64,000 nt of DNA from Lentinus brumalis (GCA_001792895.1 MARA01000004.1:620001-684000); one strand, 5' to 3'. Shown: positions 1 to 14,378, numbered from the stretch's first letter. Notes: generated by a model not told the origin, from the letters alone. Numbers and translations are program-made.

Positions 1-173
1 GTCTGCTCCCGACGATTTACATCGAGAGCGAGATTGGGCAGGCGGACAAGCACGTTCTCAAGAACGTCACGCGCGTCGAGCGGTTCATCCAGGACGTGAT
101 TCGGAAGACAATCGAGGAGGAGCTCGTGTTTCCGAACTTCCAGACATTCGTGTTGGGCGAACAAGATGTATGA
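1..173 (+). CDS. 3' end of an unidentified gene (partial)
   Basis: An open frame enters from the window edge and ends at a TGA at 171-173, giving about 56 residues that finish in FQTFVLGEQDV. The segment is amphipathic and charged (IYIESEIGQ...VERFIQDVIRKTIEEE), like the end of a soluble protein. I see no membrane segment or motif and do not recognise the family. It converges tail-to-tail with elp3, whose stop lies about 140 bases downstream on the other strand. It has no in-frame ATG inside the window, so the start lies outside. Being genuinely coding rests on its composition and on the absence of a competing gene. Confidence 0.5.
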   Translation, partial: LLPTIYIESEIGQADKHVLKNVTRVERFIQDVIRKTIEEELVFPNFQTFVLGEQDV

Positions 174-309
174 TAGATGATGGACAATGCATGTTGGGTT
201 CTGGCCGCTATAACCACACCCTGTGCTCATGATCATTACGGATACATTGAACGCGAGGCGTTCCACTGATACAATACATGTGTAGTACTACAGGAACCGT
301 GTAATGGAA

Positions 310-2727
<2,418 letters not shown>

Positions 2728-3110
2728 GGTCCTTCTTCTCCTGCTTGATCGACTCAAAAACTGTTGGCCCGCACTCCAGAGATCCGTCCAAGAGGATGAT
2801 AATAGAGAGACACCGGGCTGTCTTGCGAGAGAGAGATATGCTCGAGATGGGAGTTCGGTGCAGAGGAGTGCAGAGAAGATCTTCAGCCACAGCGGGTAAA
2901 CCGCGCCGGCGGTAGATGTGCTCCGCCGCGGTTGATCATGAGCTGAATTCCCGACCGTTTCTCTCTCAAACTCGATCTCGTACATGCACGGCAACACCGA
3001 ATCCTCAACGCAACGACCTTGACGGCCTGCGGCTCTCGCTTCCTGTCTTTGACGACTACGTCTTGCATGACTCTGTCTACACGTACCATATCTACTGCTG
3101 ATGCTTGTCA
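2728..3110. promoter_or_regulatory. Shared promoter region between elp3 and the apyrase gene
   Basis: The two head-to-head genes leave 383 bases between their start codons, so this stretch must hold both 5' leaders and promoters. Several frames across it are open, but none has a motif I know. No TATA box or other element could be assigned with confidence. Confidence 0.5.
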
Positions 3111-5458
3111 ATGCCCCCGCCAACGGTTGTCGATCCATGGTTTGCCTCGCGTCGCTTCGGAATCGTCATAGACGCAGGCTCGTCGGGTTCGCGACTCCAG
3201 ATATATAGCTGGAAGGATGCGCGGACCGTGCGCCTGGAACAAGGTGCGGATGCGCTTCGCAGTCTACCCCAGGTTGGCAAGGGTACGGAGAATGGAGAGG
3301 AGTGGTCAGTTAAGGTAGAACCAGGTAAGCACATGTGTCGGTATTATTGTCTGCACCATGTTCACAACAGTGGGATACGTTAGGACTCTCGACATTCGGA
3401 GATGACCCGGACGGTATCGGGCCTTACCTTGTGCCTCTGCTCGAGCACGCGAGAACACACATTCCTCCCTCTCTTCAGCCCGACACGCCCCTCTTCCTCC
3501 TGGCGACCGCCGGCATGCGTCTGCTTGCTCCGGAGAAGCAGGCCGAAGTCCTCCAGACCACTTGTCATTTTCTCAAGTTCCACTCGAACTTCAAGATCGA
3601 CGAACCCTCCGCTGCCGGACCCTGCGGTTCAAGCGTTCGTATAATCACAGGTGAAGAGGAGGGTCTCTATGGATGGGTAGCCGTGAACTACCTCATGGAC
3701 GGTTTCAAAGGCTCGGATGACACCCCCCTAACATACGGGTTCCTGGACATGGGCGGTGCGTCCACCCAAATCGCGTTTGAGCCGAGCCGAGAGGAGCAGG
3801 AGCGGGCACAAAACCTTATAGACGTCAGACTGCGTCGCCTAGACGGTCACGACATAAACCACAAAGTCTTCGTAACAACATGGCTTGGCTACGGGACGAA
3901 CCAGGCACGTGAACGCTATGTCGGGCAACTCATCAACGAGTACGAGGCCAACCGGACACTCTCGACAGGCGCAGAGGAACATATCAACGACCCTTGCCTT
4001 CCCAAAGACCTCATGCTCACCAACACTCCTGTCCAGCCGGACGCCGCCTCCCCACACGCCAAAACGCCGCACAAGTTCGTCGGGACGGGCTCCTGGGAGC
4101 AGTGTTTGGAACGAACGCTTCCCCTCCTGAATAAGGACACTCCCTGTCCAGACTCGCACTGCCTATTCAATGGCGTGTACGTCCCGCCGATAGACTTTAA
4201 TGCGTCGCACTTCATCGGTGTGTCGGAGTACTGGTATTCGTCCGAACAGAGCTTCGGTTTAGGCGGCCCGTACGACTTCGTGGAGTACGAGCGTGCGGCG
4301 GCGGAGTTCTGTGCGAAGGACTGGACGGATATCCTCAAGGGCCACGAGGAGACACGGCAGAAGGGTCATCTCGGCGGGGATGGTGAGGTCGAGGAGGGCG
4401 GAGTCGTCGTTGATACGGGCAAATGGGGGCTGGACGTGGAGATCCGGCGGCTGCAGATGCAATGCTTCAAGGCCGCCTGGATTGTCAACGTCCTACACGA
4501 GGGGATAGGGATGCCCCGCATCGTAGACCCCGAGGGGAATTCGACGACGAGCGGAGAGAAGGTCGCAGCCCAGGCACAGACGAAGGGCCTCGGTCGGCCG
4601 TCTTTCCAATCGATGGACAGTGTGGGGGACATCGCGATCAGCTGGACTCTCGGAAAGATGGTCCTAGAGGCAAGCAGGGAAGTCCCTGCTGCGACGGCGC
4701 AGGCGCGCCCCATTGTCGACCCCCTCGATGATATCCCTGACATCTCCACGTCCCCCGTACAACCCATACGCCCGCCGTTCATCGACTTCGATGCCTTCGA
4801 GGACAAGATATCGCATCATCTGCCGCACTCGCTGACTCGACATTCTCTTGGATTCTCCCCCATCGCCTTCGCCTTCTATCTGTTAATCTGCGCATTCTGC
4901 GCGGCGACGCTCTATCGCATGCGCCATCGCATTAGAGGCACCGTCCGACGGTTCGTCAACAAGCGTGACCGCACATACCTCTCGGAGGGTTTCATGATGG
5001 AGGAAGGGCTGTCACTCACAGGCGGTGCACCCGCGTCCTCGCCTTCCCGGTTGTCGAAGTTCATCTCGCCGCTCACCCGCCTATCATCCTCCCTCGGCCT
5101 TCGTGCGTCACGTCCGTCCCCCATCTCTGTCAGTAGAGAACCGTCTTTGCGGTCAGGACAGTATTCGCCGGCGCGTGTATCCCCGCTTCGGTCGTTCTCA
5201 TTCCCTCCACAGCCGAAAGGCCAGAATGGCTTGACCGTGCAAGACGAACCGAACGGCACGGCTACGTCGTATGTGCCAAGCTCACCACGCCTCCCCGACG
5301 GCAGCTTCATGTCGAACGGCAGTGTCTCGTCCCTCCAGTCACGCTCCCGGAACTCGTCGCATATCAACCTTTCCTCACTGGCTCCCCGGCAGACCGTCTC
5401 GCGGACGTTGACCGGGATGTACCACGGACAGTCTGCCTCCTATCGTGACGAGGAGTGA
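3111..5458 (+). CDS. Golgi nucleoside di/triphosphatase, GDA1/CD39 apyrase family (Ynd1-like)
   Basis: This enzyme hydrolyses nucleoside di- and triphosphates in the Golgi lumen, which allows nucleotide-sugar import for glycosylation. Two exons (3111-3324 and 3384-5458; intron 3325-3383) give 762 residues. The apyrase conserved regions are in order: VIDAGSSGSRLQIYSW near residue 20, LLATAGMRLL, GEEEGLYGWVAVNYLM and FLDMGGASTQIAFEP. A single membrane span (IAFAFYLLICAFCAATLY) lies near residue 580 and is followed by a basic, Ser/Pro-rich cytosolic tail, the layout of Ynd1 rather than of Gda1, which has an N-terminal anchor. The ATG at 3111 is the first in frame that precedes the ACR1 block. 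The long second exon has no frameshift. The family call is firm; the Ynd1 subtype rests on the C-terminal anchor. Confidence 0.93.
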
Positions 5459-6803
5459 TACCTGCGCTACCGCGTACCTTTGTGCCTTATATTATTGCTA
5501 CGGACTTCGCGCGATGATGTAATGTATGACTTGTGTTTCTAATGGGAGGAACTCTACGTATTCGGTCTGATATCCCTTCCGCAACATACAACATTTCGGA
5601 TGCCCGGGAAACTCGGGGATGACCGTTAAAACGCGAACAGAGAGCTTACCGTGGGTCAGGGTCGGTCCTTGTAGGACATTTTCACCGTCCTCGAACGCAA
5701 CGGCACCCACACATGGACAACACCCGTCCCGTCCCGGAATTATGGATGCCCTGGCAACGACCAAAGCACCCGACGCCTGTACACGCTGCCCACAATCGTC
5801 AAGTTCCGGAGAGTCCAACGAGCTCGCTGACATGATTCATGACCTCCTCTTCGGGAGATGGACCACACGCCCCCGCACTGACGCTGTCAGTGGACGTCAG
5901 CATCTTCGCAGTGGCGTCCTGGAGCATATGCTCACGAAGCCCAAGCCTGGGGAGGACGTGGAGGACGTGTGAATGCACACTGTCGCGGATCTCAGGCGTC
6001 GTGCATGGAGTCTGGGCACGGCTGCAGATTGCAACGCAAAGACGCGGACCGGCGAGCACGCTGAGCACACACCAGACGTAAAAATACGCAAGGTCGGTCC
6101 CGGGTGCAAATGGGGCGTTTCCGGAATACCAACAAGAAGATGTTGGTTATGTTCCACTAGCACGCGCTTCTGACCGATGTGCACTCGTCGCTCGCACTGC
6201 GCAAGGCTCAGAATAGCCCCATTGCGCACGAATGCCATTAAGACCGGGTCACCGTATGTCCTCACGCACCAGCGGGCCGCCGCTATCTGTTGTGTGAGGA
6301 CATACGATGTACCCTGTCACAATCATTGAGTTAAACATCGGCCACGGCCGCACGCACCATGTCGTAAGAGATAGTGATCGAGAGCCGTACTGGACATGCC
6401 TGAGTTGGCTGCCTTTCGGCGAACTTCGGGGCTTCTCTCGAACCCTCGAGCCCCGGAAGCATTGACACGGAGCTGACTGGAATACTGGTTCGCATTTGCA
6501 TTGATATCGACAGTATTATCAGATAGCGGATAGTGGGGGCAGAGAACGTCCCTGGGCCCTGAGCATAGAGTTCCACTTCCATCCATAGCATGTTGAGCAA
6601 GCATGGCTCGGCAACAGTGACAGGTGCCGGCCTTGCACACCTGCCCATTACGTGCCGTAAGCGCTGCACTTCTCCCGCACCTCGAGCTTCGTCTGGGTGG
6701 AGATGCCGATGGTCAGTTGCTGGGTGTGCGTCCGGCTGTACATAAAGAAATCAACACTTCGAGCTTACATCCGCATCCGCGATCATCCCGAACATACAGT
6801 GGG
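5459..6803. other. Intergenic stretch, no recognised gene
   Basis: About 1.3 kb between the apyrase stop and the end of the PWWP-like gene. Short open frames exist on both strands (for example minus 5897-6265), and a possible minus-strand splice donor lies near 5649, but I could not chain any of them into a protein with known motifs. It holds one clear inverted repeat at 6253-6306. Confidence 0.5.
6253..6306. repeat. 13-bp perfect inverted repeat (hairpin)
   Basis: CGTATGTCCTCAC at 6253-6265 is exactly complementary to GTGAGGACATACG at 6294-6306, leaving a 28-base loop. It lies in the untranslated gap downstream of both flanking genes. Confidence 0.75.
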
Positions 6804-9800
6804 TCATGCGCCCCCTCTCCTGGTGCGGGTACGAGAATGACGAGCGGCACTGGTCGCCTTTCCCTTCGATTTGGACTTCGAAGACGGGAGCATTGTCTTC
6901 TCCATCGCCTGGCGCATCCGGATGATGTCGTGCACCCAATTGGTCTTCTCGCCCTCTTGCATCGCGATATCGTGGAGGTGTTGTTCCTCTTCAGGAGACA
7001 GAAGGCCCAGGTTCTTGCGTTTCCCCGTGCGCCACAGGAGTATCTGCAGAATGGCCTCCTGCAGAAGCACGTTGTTACAATACTATTTGAATGGCAGGGA
7101 CGATCAGCGGCAGGACCCCCGGAAAAAATCTGGAGCCAATCTGACCGTTAGTTTCTCGAGCGCATCGAGGTCGTGGAATGACCTGCGCGGAGCTGCCGGT
7201 GTGAGTCCATCAGCCGCGAGTTTCTCAACGGTCGGCACTGCTTCTGACGCCTCGTCGACCTGCGCAAGAAGATTCTGCACATGCGCTCACTGTTAGTGCA
7301 AACGGACCGAGGAACGTTTGTGATAGCACATACCTCGGACAGTTTCGATGATGCATCTCCATGACTGACATTCATTGCATCTTCAGGCACGACGGACTGC
7401 AGGTCAATTGTTAGCTCCGTCAAGAGAGTCTCGAGGCTGACTGCTGCACACGCTAACCTCATGCTCCCGATGCTCCTCAGCAGATAGGATCTTCTCATCC
7501 TGGACAATATTCGACGTTGGTCAGACGAAACAACGTATATATCATGTTGAAACCCACGTACATCTGTTCCGATATCGGTCGCTGCAAACGATGACGGCGG
7601 GGCTTCTTCTTCAGATAAGGCGAGGAGCTGTATCGACAACATGAGTGACAAGGTCAGGTAGAGTGTTTATGAGTGACCGGTACCTCAGTCTCCACAGCAG
7701 AGATGTCCGAAGCCGGGGTCAGCACGCTATCCGCGTCGCTGTCCTGAAAATAGAACCATCAATGAGCCACTGCCATAGATAGACATCGAGGGAGCCGACT
7801 TACATGTCCGCGAGACAAGGGCTTTGCTTGCCGACTGTCCGCGGGTAGGTAGAGCTTGTCACGCGGATAGTCAACGCTCAGACCCATCTCAAGCCTTCTG
7901 TCGCGCCGTCTTGCCCAAGACCGCACGTAGTATGCAACCTCTTCCTTCTCCTTCGCATTGAGGCTCCCTCGAAGCGGTATGGCATCGAGGACCTTACGCC
8001 TCGCGCCACCGCCGCGCATGAAGCCTTCGTGGCGGGCTTTCGCCGGACCGTACTCATTGTCGAGGACTGCCGCCAGTATCGGCTTGATGTACTCGAATTC
8101 CTCCGCAATCTCCATATCGTACTGGAACGTCTCCGGACTTGGAGCGGGAAGCTCGGGAAGAGGACTCGGAGAGCGGAGAGTCGCCTCGTCTTCGGGTGCG
8201 AATGGTTGATTGAAGTCTTCAGCACCCTCCAGCTCGTCGAGTACATCATTGTCGTGGTCCAGGCCATAGTTGCCCGTAGACTCTCCAAGCTACGAACGCA
8301 CTCTCGGTCAGTGACTGTCCAGACTTCACGGAGAAACAGAGCTATACTTTGCAAGTTGCGAACTCGTCGTCCGACGTCGTCCAAAACCAATCCTGCTCGA
8401 TCTGCGCCACGGTCCCGTCGAAGAAAATCACCTTGTACTTCGGACGCTGCGACTGCTTCAGCGGCTTGATGTATTCGAGCAATTTCGCAGGCCAGTACTG
8501 TGTTCGGGTCTTGCCCTCCTTCGCCAGTACCAATTCTCCAGGGATCTCGAGCAGCAGGTCAGCTGATGGAGCGCGCCATCGTCGTTGTGGTTGAGATAGG
8601 CTCAGGTCCAAGCCGAATTCGTCCTCGAGGTCAGATTCGACAGCCTTCGCCTTCCCTTTCCCCTTCTCTTGAGCGGCCCCACCACCATTCTTATGCGAAG
8701 CAGACGGTCTCGTTCCGTAACGCGTCGAGGGCGTAAGGAGGTCATCATCGCTGTCCTCGTTCATCTTCACCATGAGGTCCCGGGCCTCCTGCCAGACAGT
8801 CTCGATGTCCAGTTTGCGCTTCTTTCGCGGCGAGGAACGGATAGGGTCCCGGCGAGATGGCCTGTAGTTCTCCTCGTTGAAGCGGACGCGACCATCGAGC
8901 ATCATAGACCGTACATTGGACGCCGACGGCGTACTGATGCTTAGTTTTCGCGGCTCTGAGCCCGAGCCCGGTGGCTCACCAAGAAGCAGAACGCGCAGTA
9001 ACGGTCTCGGCAGCTCAACCTAGAAACATGATAACATTCGCGTGAGCCCGGACACGACACGAGTACACGAGGGTCCATCACAACCTTCGCCGGCCACCAC
9101 AATGTGTCTTCTTCGCCGTTCTCGTCGCAGTCCGTCAGCCGGCCTTGTAGGTCAATGCTGACCCAGACAAGGCTTCCCGTCTCGGCTTCGTCAACGCTCT
9201 CGTCGTCCGTAGAGTCAAGCGGAGCAAAGAGGTTGTCGAGGGACTTGGACTGTGAGACCGGGGCGTGCTTTGACTGGGAGACAGCGGGAAGCTGCGCTTG
9301 GGTCTGAGCCCGCAGGAATTGACGGGCCAGCCTCGGCGCAATGTTCGTTGTCGGAGGGAAGACTTTCTTCTTCACCACTACCTCCGGAGAAGACAGCGGC
9401 GTGAGGTCACCGCCACTGTCTGAACCGGCCGACGAGGAGTGCGACAAGGCTCGTTTCCTGGGACCCTTTCCGGTGGCGATCTGCACCTTGGGAGCTGTTG
9501 AATTGATACTGCGGTCGTCCGTATGCCCAACGTTGTTACGGCGAGTTGACGGCTTGACCGGGTCGTCGGAGGCATCGTCGAGGACTATGATCTCGGGGTC
9601 GGAGAGGGCCAGGGACTTGTTCTCTATGGAGGAACTCGGCGAGTTAGACCTTCCTCGAGAGCGCCTTCCACTCCGCCCTCGTCCGCCACGCCCCGAAGAG
9701 GGTCCGCTATTGGTGGGAAGCTTGTTCGGGGAAGACTCTGTCAAAGATTGTGCCCTGGACAGAGAGCTCCCCGCGTCGCTCGCACCACCAGACCTGGGCG

Positions 9801-10023
9801 AAGAGTCCTTGAACTTACGCTTGGCACTATACGTGGTCCCAAGCGTGCTCTTTGGAGTCGAAGGCTCACCAAATATAACACCTCCGTCGCGTTCTGCATC
9901 CGAGTGGGGAGCGGGAGAACTCTCCAGCTGCTCCGCAGCCAGCCTGGACGCTCTCGCAGCAGCTGCGCGTCGCGGTACCGCACTGCTCGACGACGCTCCA
10001 CCTCCGCGACCGACTTGTGACAT
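6804..10023 (-). CDS. Nuclear protein with two PWWP/Tudor-like chromatin-reader modules
   Basis: A multi-exon gene of roughly 850-900 residues. Its first exon starts at the ATG at 10021-10023 (MSQVGRGGG) and is a long Ser/Arg/Pro-rich, probably disordered region with basic RGGRGRSGRRSRGRS patches. It is followed by a first beta-barrel-like segment (GSLVWVSIDLQ...LWWPAKVVELP) interrupted by an intron near 9080. A second such segment follows (LVLAKEGKTRTQYWPAKLLEY...YKVIFFDGTVAQI). The WWPAK/YWPAK cores resemble PWWP and Tudor-like methyl-histone readers. Between them is a nuclear-type SPRKKRKLD. The C-terminal third is spread over small exons carrying acidic helices (FEYIKPILAAVLDN, LSPEEEQHLHDIAMQEGEK) and ends in a basic RTRTRRGGA at 6804. 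A role in reading chromatin is inferred from the barrels. Exon borders in the 7150-7800 part are approximate. Confidence 0.78.
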
Positions 10024-10450
10024 GTGGAGGGTGGCGGGGCTTTGCCGAGGGCGTTGGAGCAAACGAGAGAAGACTGGGTGCTGGTAGGCTTCGCCGACGT
10101 GTACAGGATAGTGCTGAGATGGATGGATATGAAACAACACTTGGAGGTAGGTATATGCGTGCTGGAGATACCAGAGACAGTGGTGGGAGCGGAAAGAGAT
10201 GTGTCGAAGCAGTCACTTGCCAGGAGTTATGATTCGGATGCCACAGCGCGCGCGTGTCAGGCGCGCTACCAAACGCGCTCTGTCACACCGTGCACCTACC
10301 GTGACCCTCGGCAGCGGGAGGCGGTGGGCTCTTCACGTCCATCGATTGCACGCGTTTCAGCTTCAGAAGACTGTATGTTCATGCCTTTCACTGACCATAC
10401 TACCTAGATATCGAAAGACAAACCGGAATCCCCGAATACAAACAAGGACC
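10024..10450. other. Upstream region of the PWWP-like gene, no gene seen
   Basis: 427 bases carrying the 5' side of the PWWP-like gene and of the unrecognised plus-strand gene that follows. Open frames here are short and lack motifs. Confidence 0.5.
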
Positions 10451-11047
10451 ATGGTAACTTCAGAACCTGATGATCACCCGATTCATGAAAGGAAGAGAGC
10501 AGATATTTTGCCAGCAGGTCTCCGTCCAGAGCAGGCTCGGGTCAAGCTGGAGGTGTGACCCTCAGGAGCGATGGTGCTCCCGACTTGACAAAGGGGCTCT
10601 GCTGCATCCACGACCGTTACCTCAAGACAGCTCCCGCCACCGCGACGTTCGCCGGAAAGCCGACGCTCAACTCCAAGACCGCTGCGCCCAAGTCGAGCGA
10701 CACGAAATTTACAGACATTAAGCCTCGTAACGACTCCGGACGGTTCAAGAGTGCAGTACTATAGTTGAGTCAGTCGCTCGGCGTAAGTCATAGTCCACAT
10801 GAAAGCGCTCCCTTACCCCAGGTCAAGCCCACGCACGACGTTGCCTCCGTCGTGTACCTCAAGGTTCCCAGCTCGAGGTACTCCCTGCCACTTGATCCAG
10901 CCTTCTATGCAGCTACCGCCGACCACTTCCTCCTAGACTACCTCGACCACGATCAAAGAGTTCCGGTGAATCGGCCTCCCGGGGTTCGCCCTGTGGGCTC
11001 ACCCGGACAACGCGCCCGGCGCGTACTTGGAGGTCAATGCTCCGTGA
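10451..11047 (+). pseudogene. Unrecognised gene, apparently broken by one-base shifts
   Basis: Reading from the ATG at 10451 gives a coherent protein only if the frame changes twice: near 10556 (between VKLE and TLRSDGAPDLTKG) and in a GGGG run near 10980 (between DHDQRVPVNRPPG and FALWAHPDNAPGAYLEVNAP, which ends at TGA 11045-11047). In between lie KSSDTKFTDIKPRNDSGRF and SSRYSLPLDPAFYAATADHF, which look like genuine protein. I do not recognise the family. No signal peptide or membrane segment is visible. The breaks could be real mutations or base-calling errors in the assembly. Another open stretch continues to 11361 (EDKDWFMVTGGTSL, FGQFVRNPHVYICVP) and may be a further part of the same gene. 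Confidence 0.45.
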
Positions 11048-11571
11048 TGTCCTTTCATTCGCTGCTCGGAACGCATTTTGATGACGTGCGAGAGGCAGTG
11101 GTGCCCGAGGACAAGGACTGGTTCATGGTGACGGGGGGAACATCTCTCACACTCAAGCCCGACGGCGTCCCCGACTTTGATTTCCAGGTCCCGGTCCTCC
11201 CCCGCCCACACTTCGGGCAATTCGTCCGCAACCCCCATGTATATATCTGTGTACCGGTCGGCATCCGGCAGCAGTACGTACTCCATGATCTTCTTCTTCT
11301 GCAGTCTTTGTGGGCACGGCGCGTCACCGATATCATACTCAACCCGACTACGTACTTGTGAACGGGCCTCATGGCTGGAACTCTTTCTCAGTTCTCAGAA
11401 ACAGTACGTAGGTCATAACAGTCAGTAGTCGCACGCGTTTCAGCTTGAGAGTTTGTCTTTTCTGTGTGTTTCGCAAATACATTGACGGTGTTATATGCGA
11501 AGAAAGAATATATGCTTCCCCGGAGACAAACATACTAAGTAATTTTTGAAGCCCAATGATCACCCCGACCC
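11048..11571. other. 3' region between two convergent genes
   Basis: Overlapping open frames run on both strands (plus to 11361; minus 10999-11286), and I cannot decide between them. Neither shows a known motif. The last 200 bases look non-coding. Confidence 0.35.
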
Positions 11572-12273
11572 TCAAAGGAAGAAAACCGATACCAAGCCAG
11601 CAACGCCCAACGAAAGAACCATCGACGAGCCCATTGCTGCCACACCGTTGTCCTTCCCGGTCTGGGTCGGAGACGAGCCTGAGCTCGTTGCGGAAGGCCC
11701 CGAAGTAAGAGCGGAGCCCGCGGTCGGGGTCGTGCTCGACCCTGAAGGAGCACCCGTCGGCGCAGCGGCGTTTCCCTGCACCACGAAACCAGACGCAGTC
11801 TCGGTGACGATGGCGGACTGGAGAGCCCCTTCCGCAGACGCGACGACTGTGCAGACCGCGATGCTGCCGGAGATGCCGCAGTCCTCCGACATAGATATGC
11901 CGAGCTCCGGGTTGTTCCATACAAGGTGCGCGTCGGTCGCTCCTGCAACGAGAGTAGCTTGAAAGTGCATTTCGTGAGCCTACGCCGCGCTGAACTCTCA
12001 TGGGAAAGAGCATGCTCACCGGAACCTTCGATGCCAGGTGAATCCTCGTACGTCCCGCTCGTCACACCCGGTCCGAAGCGGTAGGTCGTATGGCCCGAAG
12101 CGTCCACCCCCTCGACGTCCGCAGTGATCTGCTGCGGGTCGAAGCCGGGGATGTAGAGGGTGGTCTCTGCTGCGGCAACTGCAGCCGGATCTGAGTCAGC
12201 GTCCTACACGATGCAGGGGCAACGCGCCTAACTCACCAGCAGCGAGGGCAGCAAGTACAGCGTACGTCCTCAT
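11572..12273 (-). CDS. Small secreted, GPI-anchored surface protein
   Basis: Three exons give roughly 200 residues. Exon 1 (12237-12273) encodes MRTYAVLAALAA, the start of a signal peptide, and the next exon begins at one of two possible acceptors near 12200, so the signal junction is uncertain by a few residues. The mature part starts near AETTLYIPGFDPQQITADV, a layout common in Agaricomycete secreted proteins of unknown function. Two cysteines (EDCGISGSIAVC) probably form a disulphide. Then comes a Ser/Thr/Gly/Pro-rich stalk and a hydrophobic C-terminal tail (MVLSLGVAGLVSVFFL), as needed for GPI attachment. Stop at 11572-11574. It probably acts at the cell wall or membrane surface; no catalytic motif is visible. 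A perfect 15-bp palindrome lies about 140 bases upstream. Confidence 0.8.
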
Positions 12274-13116
12274 TTTGGCAAAGCAAGTGAATGAATGAGT
12301 GTCTTGCGGAAGGAGTGACTGGGGAGGGGACGTGCAGATCCGGGGAAAGAAGGATTCTGGTCTCCTCTCCGCCCTCACAGCTTTTAAGGAACACAGGTCC
12401 TCGAGGAAGATCATGTCACAGTGACATTGTCAGCACGCGGCGCCTTGCATACGCCGGGACCGACATCACGACTCACAAAACGCATGCACCGGCATGGAAC
12501 ATCCAAGGAACATCTGACAGAATGGAGATCGGCGGTTACTGACCGTCCTTGTACACTTGCCAACAAGAAGTGGGTCAAGTTCGAGGCTCCGAGCGATTCC
12601 AGGCAATCCCTTGCGGTGAAGTCAATGGTCATCCATGAGCACTTCGTGTCTTGCGAGCCAGTTGCGACAAATAGTCTGAACAAATTGAAACATGGAAAAT
12701 CCGACACAACGACCCTGCTACCAAATTGTATGGCAATATACAAATCGAGCGCCGGCGCGATGAGGTTGCTAGGGTGCTAAGCGTGTGCAGCACACGCAGA
12801 TCCAGGCCCATCATGCCACGGTGAGTCAGTGACTACTGTTCCATATGATTGGGTCCAGGTTACAAGCGAGCGCATTGCGCCTGAGTGCGTGTACTTACAA
12901 GTGTGGACAGGCCCGGGATCGGCGGTACCACTCACCTGTACTGAGTGTCGTCACCGGAAGTAAGTACGAGACCTTGGAAGGCTGAACACAGGTGAGGCGA
13001 ATGCAGTCAATCATTGAACTTGCTCGAACCACATACGACTTGTCGGATCGCGGGCCGACAAAGCTCGAACCACTGCACGATACACAACGCTACTCCTCTC
13101 CAGATGATGATTTCTC
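12274..13116. other. Intergenic; right part is the duplicated tail of the F-box segment
   Basis: No gene is seen. A short hairpin (GCGTGTG, spacer, CACACGC) lies at 12781-12797. From about 12830 the sequence is related to 41690-41940: both have a TTCCATATGATT block and GAGACCTTGGAA(A/G)GCTGAAC in the same order. This shows that the F-box duplication includes a few hundred bases 3' of the gene. Confidence 0.55.
12413..12427. promoter_or_regulatory. 15-bp perfect palindrome upstream of the GPI protein gene
   Basis: ATGTCACAGTGACAT reads the same on both strands around a central base. It lies 140 bases upstream of the start codon at 12273, a plausible place for a dimeric regulator site. That role is inference from symmetry and position alone. 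Confidence 0.35.
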
Positions 13117-14378
13117 CTAGTCTACGACGAGCAACCTCCCTTGCTTCACCGCGCCCGGGAGGCGTCCTGCGATGAAGGTCTTGAATAGCTCCGTGCTTTC
13201 CGGCCTGTCACGCAGCTCGACAGTCACCGACAGACCGCGTCGTGCATGCGTCACTAGGCTCCTGTCCAAGTCACTCCAGCTCGCAGACACTCCTTCTGAG
13301 TGGGCCATCTCCTCCGACCACGACTCGTTCGGCGGCAAGTAACGGATGCATATGCAGAGGCTGCGGAGACTCGGTGGTGCGGCCTTGCAAGCCGCGAGGT
13401 ACGTCTGCAAGATGATGCAAATGTCCCCGTACCTGCCGTCACACGTGAGTTTGAGACTCTCGAGTGACTGGCATTGCATGAGGTTCATGTTCGCCCACAG
13501 CAGTCCGGATGCTGAGCAAGCAAGTACATCAGCCTGTGTGCTCCAGAGATACATGACTGAGAGACGCACATTGCATTGAGAAATGCCGCCCATGGACAAT
13601 GTCGGGCCCGAGTTCTAAGTGCAGGAGCGTCGACCGCAACGCTACTACAGCATCTCTCCGACCTGCTCAACCTCGTGCCAGGTGTTCATGACCCGGTCAA
13701 GGGAGAAGCTTTCCAAGCTTCCTACAGCAGACATGAGAGTCTATCTCAAGGTACAGGGCCGAATAAGATAGAAGACAACGAACCTATGCATACCACGAAG
13801 ATGACATCGTGGATGCGGTCGATAAAGGTCCGATTACACGCTGAGAGCTTGCGGATGACGGGTTTACACAGCATGGGAAGGACAGGGGGGCGTGAAGCAG
13901 GCACGCCGGCCCTGGAGAAGTATAGATGCTCAATGGAGGTGAAGAGGCCCAGGACATTGAACAACTCCTCAGAGAGGCCAATGCAGTCGACGAACTTGAG
14001 CTGCCGAATTGGTCAAGCGCGATAGCATGGCGGTGGCGGGCCGAGAGGACACTGAATTGCGATGCGAAGCCTGATGAGATTTGGCATAGCGTCAAGGATC
14101 GCGCAAAACTCGAGCATCGTGGGCCGCGGGGCACTTCTGATTTCGATGGCTCTGGCGCAGGCGATGATGTGAGGTATCTCCGTGACGGATTGGAAGGCGG
14201 AGCGGGCCGTATAAAACCTCAGTGTATCAAAGAGATGAAAGCAGCTTGAAGGATTCCATGCCTTGCATACGAGGGAAGTGCACTTGAGCGCGTGATTGTC
14301 ATCCTGCAGGAAGTCGATGACTCTGTCCCAGAGTTCCGGTGGTAGACGAAGTTGACCAGGTGCTATGCCTGCATTCAT
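13117..14378 (-). pseudogene. Degenerate F-box protein gene (paralogue of the gene at 41930-43116)
   Basis: From the ATG at 14376-14378 the product starts with an F-box (RLPPELWDRVIDFLQDD, TSLVCKAWNPSS) and a leucine-rich continuation. The frame is cut by a TGA near 14013-14015, where the intact paralogue has CGG for arginine. After that stop the same frame resumes with QLKFVDCIGLSEELFNVLGL. Further decay follows: a 60-70-base unmatched or intron-like piece near 13740, then two adjacent TAG codons and a length change near 13650. The last exon is still open and ends in GRLPGAVKQGRLLVVD at 13117. F-box proteins link targets to SCF ubiquitin ligases, but this copy should make only a truncated product. 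Its upstream side is occupied by an LTR 36 bases from the ATG. Confidence 0.8.

Noticed and set aside
3105..3110. Upstream TTG start for the apyrase
   Set aside because: Nuclear fungal genes start at ATG; the ATG at 3111 is two codons downstream and keeps the whole domain.
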